A stretch of DNA of 24,127 bases from Balneolales bacterium (GTDB taxonomy: Bacteria > Bacteroidota > Rhodothermia > Balneolales > HLUCCA01): NCBI GenBank assembly GCA_022565415.1, contig JAIUMT010000006.1, positions 1 to 24,127 on the forward strand, written 5' to 3'. The position numbers were made by a program, and so were the translations under genes. Of this stretch, positions 23,430 to 24,127 are shown in pieces (position 1 is the first letter of the stretch; each line of letters opens with the position of its first letter). The notes beneath the pieces are model-generated. The model had not been told where the DNA came from and did not search any database. It saw only the letters and a program-made list of their open reading frames with translations.

Positions 23430-23929
23430 TATTTATTCTCCTGATCGTACCACAAAACAGCTGCGGCAAAAACAGAACCACATTTAACGACTGTATGCTC
23501 AACACCAAGTGACTTCACTTCTTTAAGCTTACGACCGCGGTATTCGAATGCATCAACACACATCTGACGAACAGTCGCCTCAACGTCTTTGAGTGGAAGA
23601 TGGTCTTCGTGTTCCATAATTACGCCAGGTTCTGTTGGATCTTCAGGGATGCCAACCGCGATACACGCAGATATGATGTCACCAGGTTTGTCTGATGAAA
23701 TATTCGCGTAGGCAATGGGTATGAGTCCGCCTTTGGGCAGGTTTATTTCTTTTACTTCTTTACAAGCGGGAGGCACGATGCTACTCATACGTACCAGGTT
23801 TGTGTCGCCTACACCAGCGTCGAGAAGAGCTTTATCGAATGCATTTAAAGGCATATTGCCCTCTCCCACCCCTTTAACAAGTTTGTAAATTGTTGGGGTT
23901 TTGACCATTGGTCCGAAAATTTGTGACAT
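23429..23929 (-). CDS. pdaD: Pyruvoyl-dependent arginine decarboxylase
   Basis: The 166-aa proenzyme self-cleaves between two serines to make a pyruvoyl cofactor, then decarboxylates L-arginine to agmatine. Seen: GVGDTNLVRMSSIVPP at 39-54, with the cleavage Ser49-Ser50 and Asn44; KGGLIPIAYANISSDKPGD (about 66-84); and MEHEDHL (about 105), with the acid-base Glu seen in the archaeal enzymes. Length agrees with the Methanocaldococcus type (about 165 aa). It leads an operon with speE, and 198 bases lie upstream to the window edge. On the minus strand TAATTTCG at 23976-23969 is a seven-of-eight match to TAnnTTTG, without a good -33 partner. Together with speE it is the entry into spermidine synthesis; S-adenosylmethionine decarboxylase is not in the window. 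Confidence 0.95.
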   Translation of the reverse strand: MSQIFGPMVKTPTIYKLVKGVGEGNMPLNAFDKALLDAGVGDTNLVRMSSIVPPACKEVKEINLPKGGLIPIAYANISSDKPGDIISACIAVGIPEDPTEPGVIMEHEDHLPLKDVEATVRQMCVDAFEYRGRKLKEVKSLGVEHTVVKCGSVFAAAVLWYDQENK

Positions 23930-24127
23930 GTCAGATAATCTGTTTAAGTGATAAAAATATGTTAGTACCGAAATTAATTCAGGATATTAATTTTATCGGC
24001 ATCTTTGGGTTTGAACAATAGATCTTACCCGGGACCTACTTTGAATAATCCTCTTTTAATCTCAAAACACCAAACATTCTTCTATAAGAACGACTCTTTG
24101 ATGTATTACTGGATAATCCAAAGATCA

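Noticed and set aside
1..24127. tRNA, rRNA, CRISPR, insertion sequence, phage or defence genes
   Set aside because: Every stretch is accounted for by housekeeping genes or gaps under 200 bases; no repeats of CRISPR type, cloverleaf, terminal inverted repeats or transposase motifs were seen.

Overview
The window looks like ordinary chromosome from a Bacteroidota-type bacterium, most likely the Balneolota/Rhodothermota side. Several things point there: a run of three SurA/PpiC lipoprotein or periplasmic foldase genes followed by a MoxR ATPase, a DUF2723 membrane glycosyltransferase, abundant lipoprotein signal peptides, mostly absent Shine-Dalgarno sequences with A/T-rich start regions, and a textbook Bacteroidota promoter (TTTG, 20 bases, TATCTTTG) in front of nuoI. 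The assignment is inference from gene content, not from a marker phylogeny. I see no tRNA, rRNA, CRISPR array, insertion sequence, phage gene or attachment site. Coding density is very high, and no gap between genes exceeds about 200 bases.

Layout. (1) Bases 1-5190, minus strand: envelope-protein folding operon, read from right to left as a 652-aa two-parvulin lipoprotein, a 291-aa degenerate PpiC-like lipoprotein, a SurA-like chaperone, and a MoxR ATPase that runs off the left edge. (2) 5353-7589, minus: nucleoside salvage unit of a small two-helix membrane protein, thymidine kinase, and a CNT nucleoside transporter. (3) 7672-8976, plus: ribosome-assembly GTPase der. (4) 9069-11393, plus: a probable four-gene operon of an isolated complex I subunit nuoI, a possible DinB-like helical protein, a seven-helix membrane protein of unknown function, and an AhpE-like peroxiredoxin; it ends at a clear terminator. 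(5) 11518-15243, minus: M1 aminopeptidase lipoprotein and a Na+-coupled NSS transporter, suggesting uptake of peptide-derived amino acids. (6) 15351-18344, plus: large DUF2723 (TMEM260-like) protein followed by a terminator; its promoter overlaps that of the divergent aminopeptidase. (7) 18440-20861, plus: an unknown 151-aa protein, ybeY, a DUF494/Smg protein and a DUF445 membrane protein. (8) 20853-23929, minus: pyruvoyl-dependent arginine decarboxylase (pdaD), spermidine synthase (speE) and a compact Omp85/TamA-like outer-membrane protein, convergent with and overlapping the DUF445 gene by nine bases.

Taken together, the genes are mostly housekeeping: outer-membrane protein biogenesis (regions 1 and 8), nucleoside and peptide salvage (2 and 5), translation and ribosome maturation (3 and 7), respiration and peroxide defence (4), surface glycosylation (6) and polyamine synthesis (8). 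I did not find a clearly new multi-gene system. The points most worth following are the graded foldase trio, the thymidine kinase with half its zinc ligands replaced, the shared divergent promoter at about 15.29 kb, the pdaD-speE pair that may use the aminopropylagmatine route, and the unassigned proteins in regions 4 and 7.
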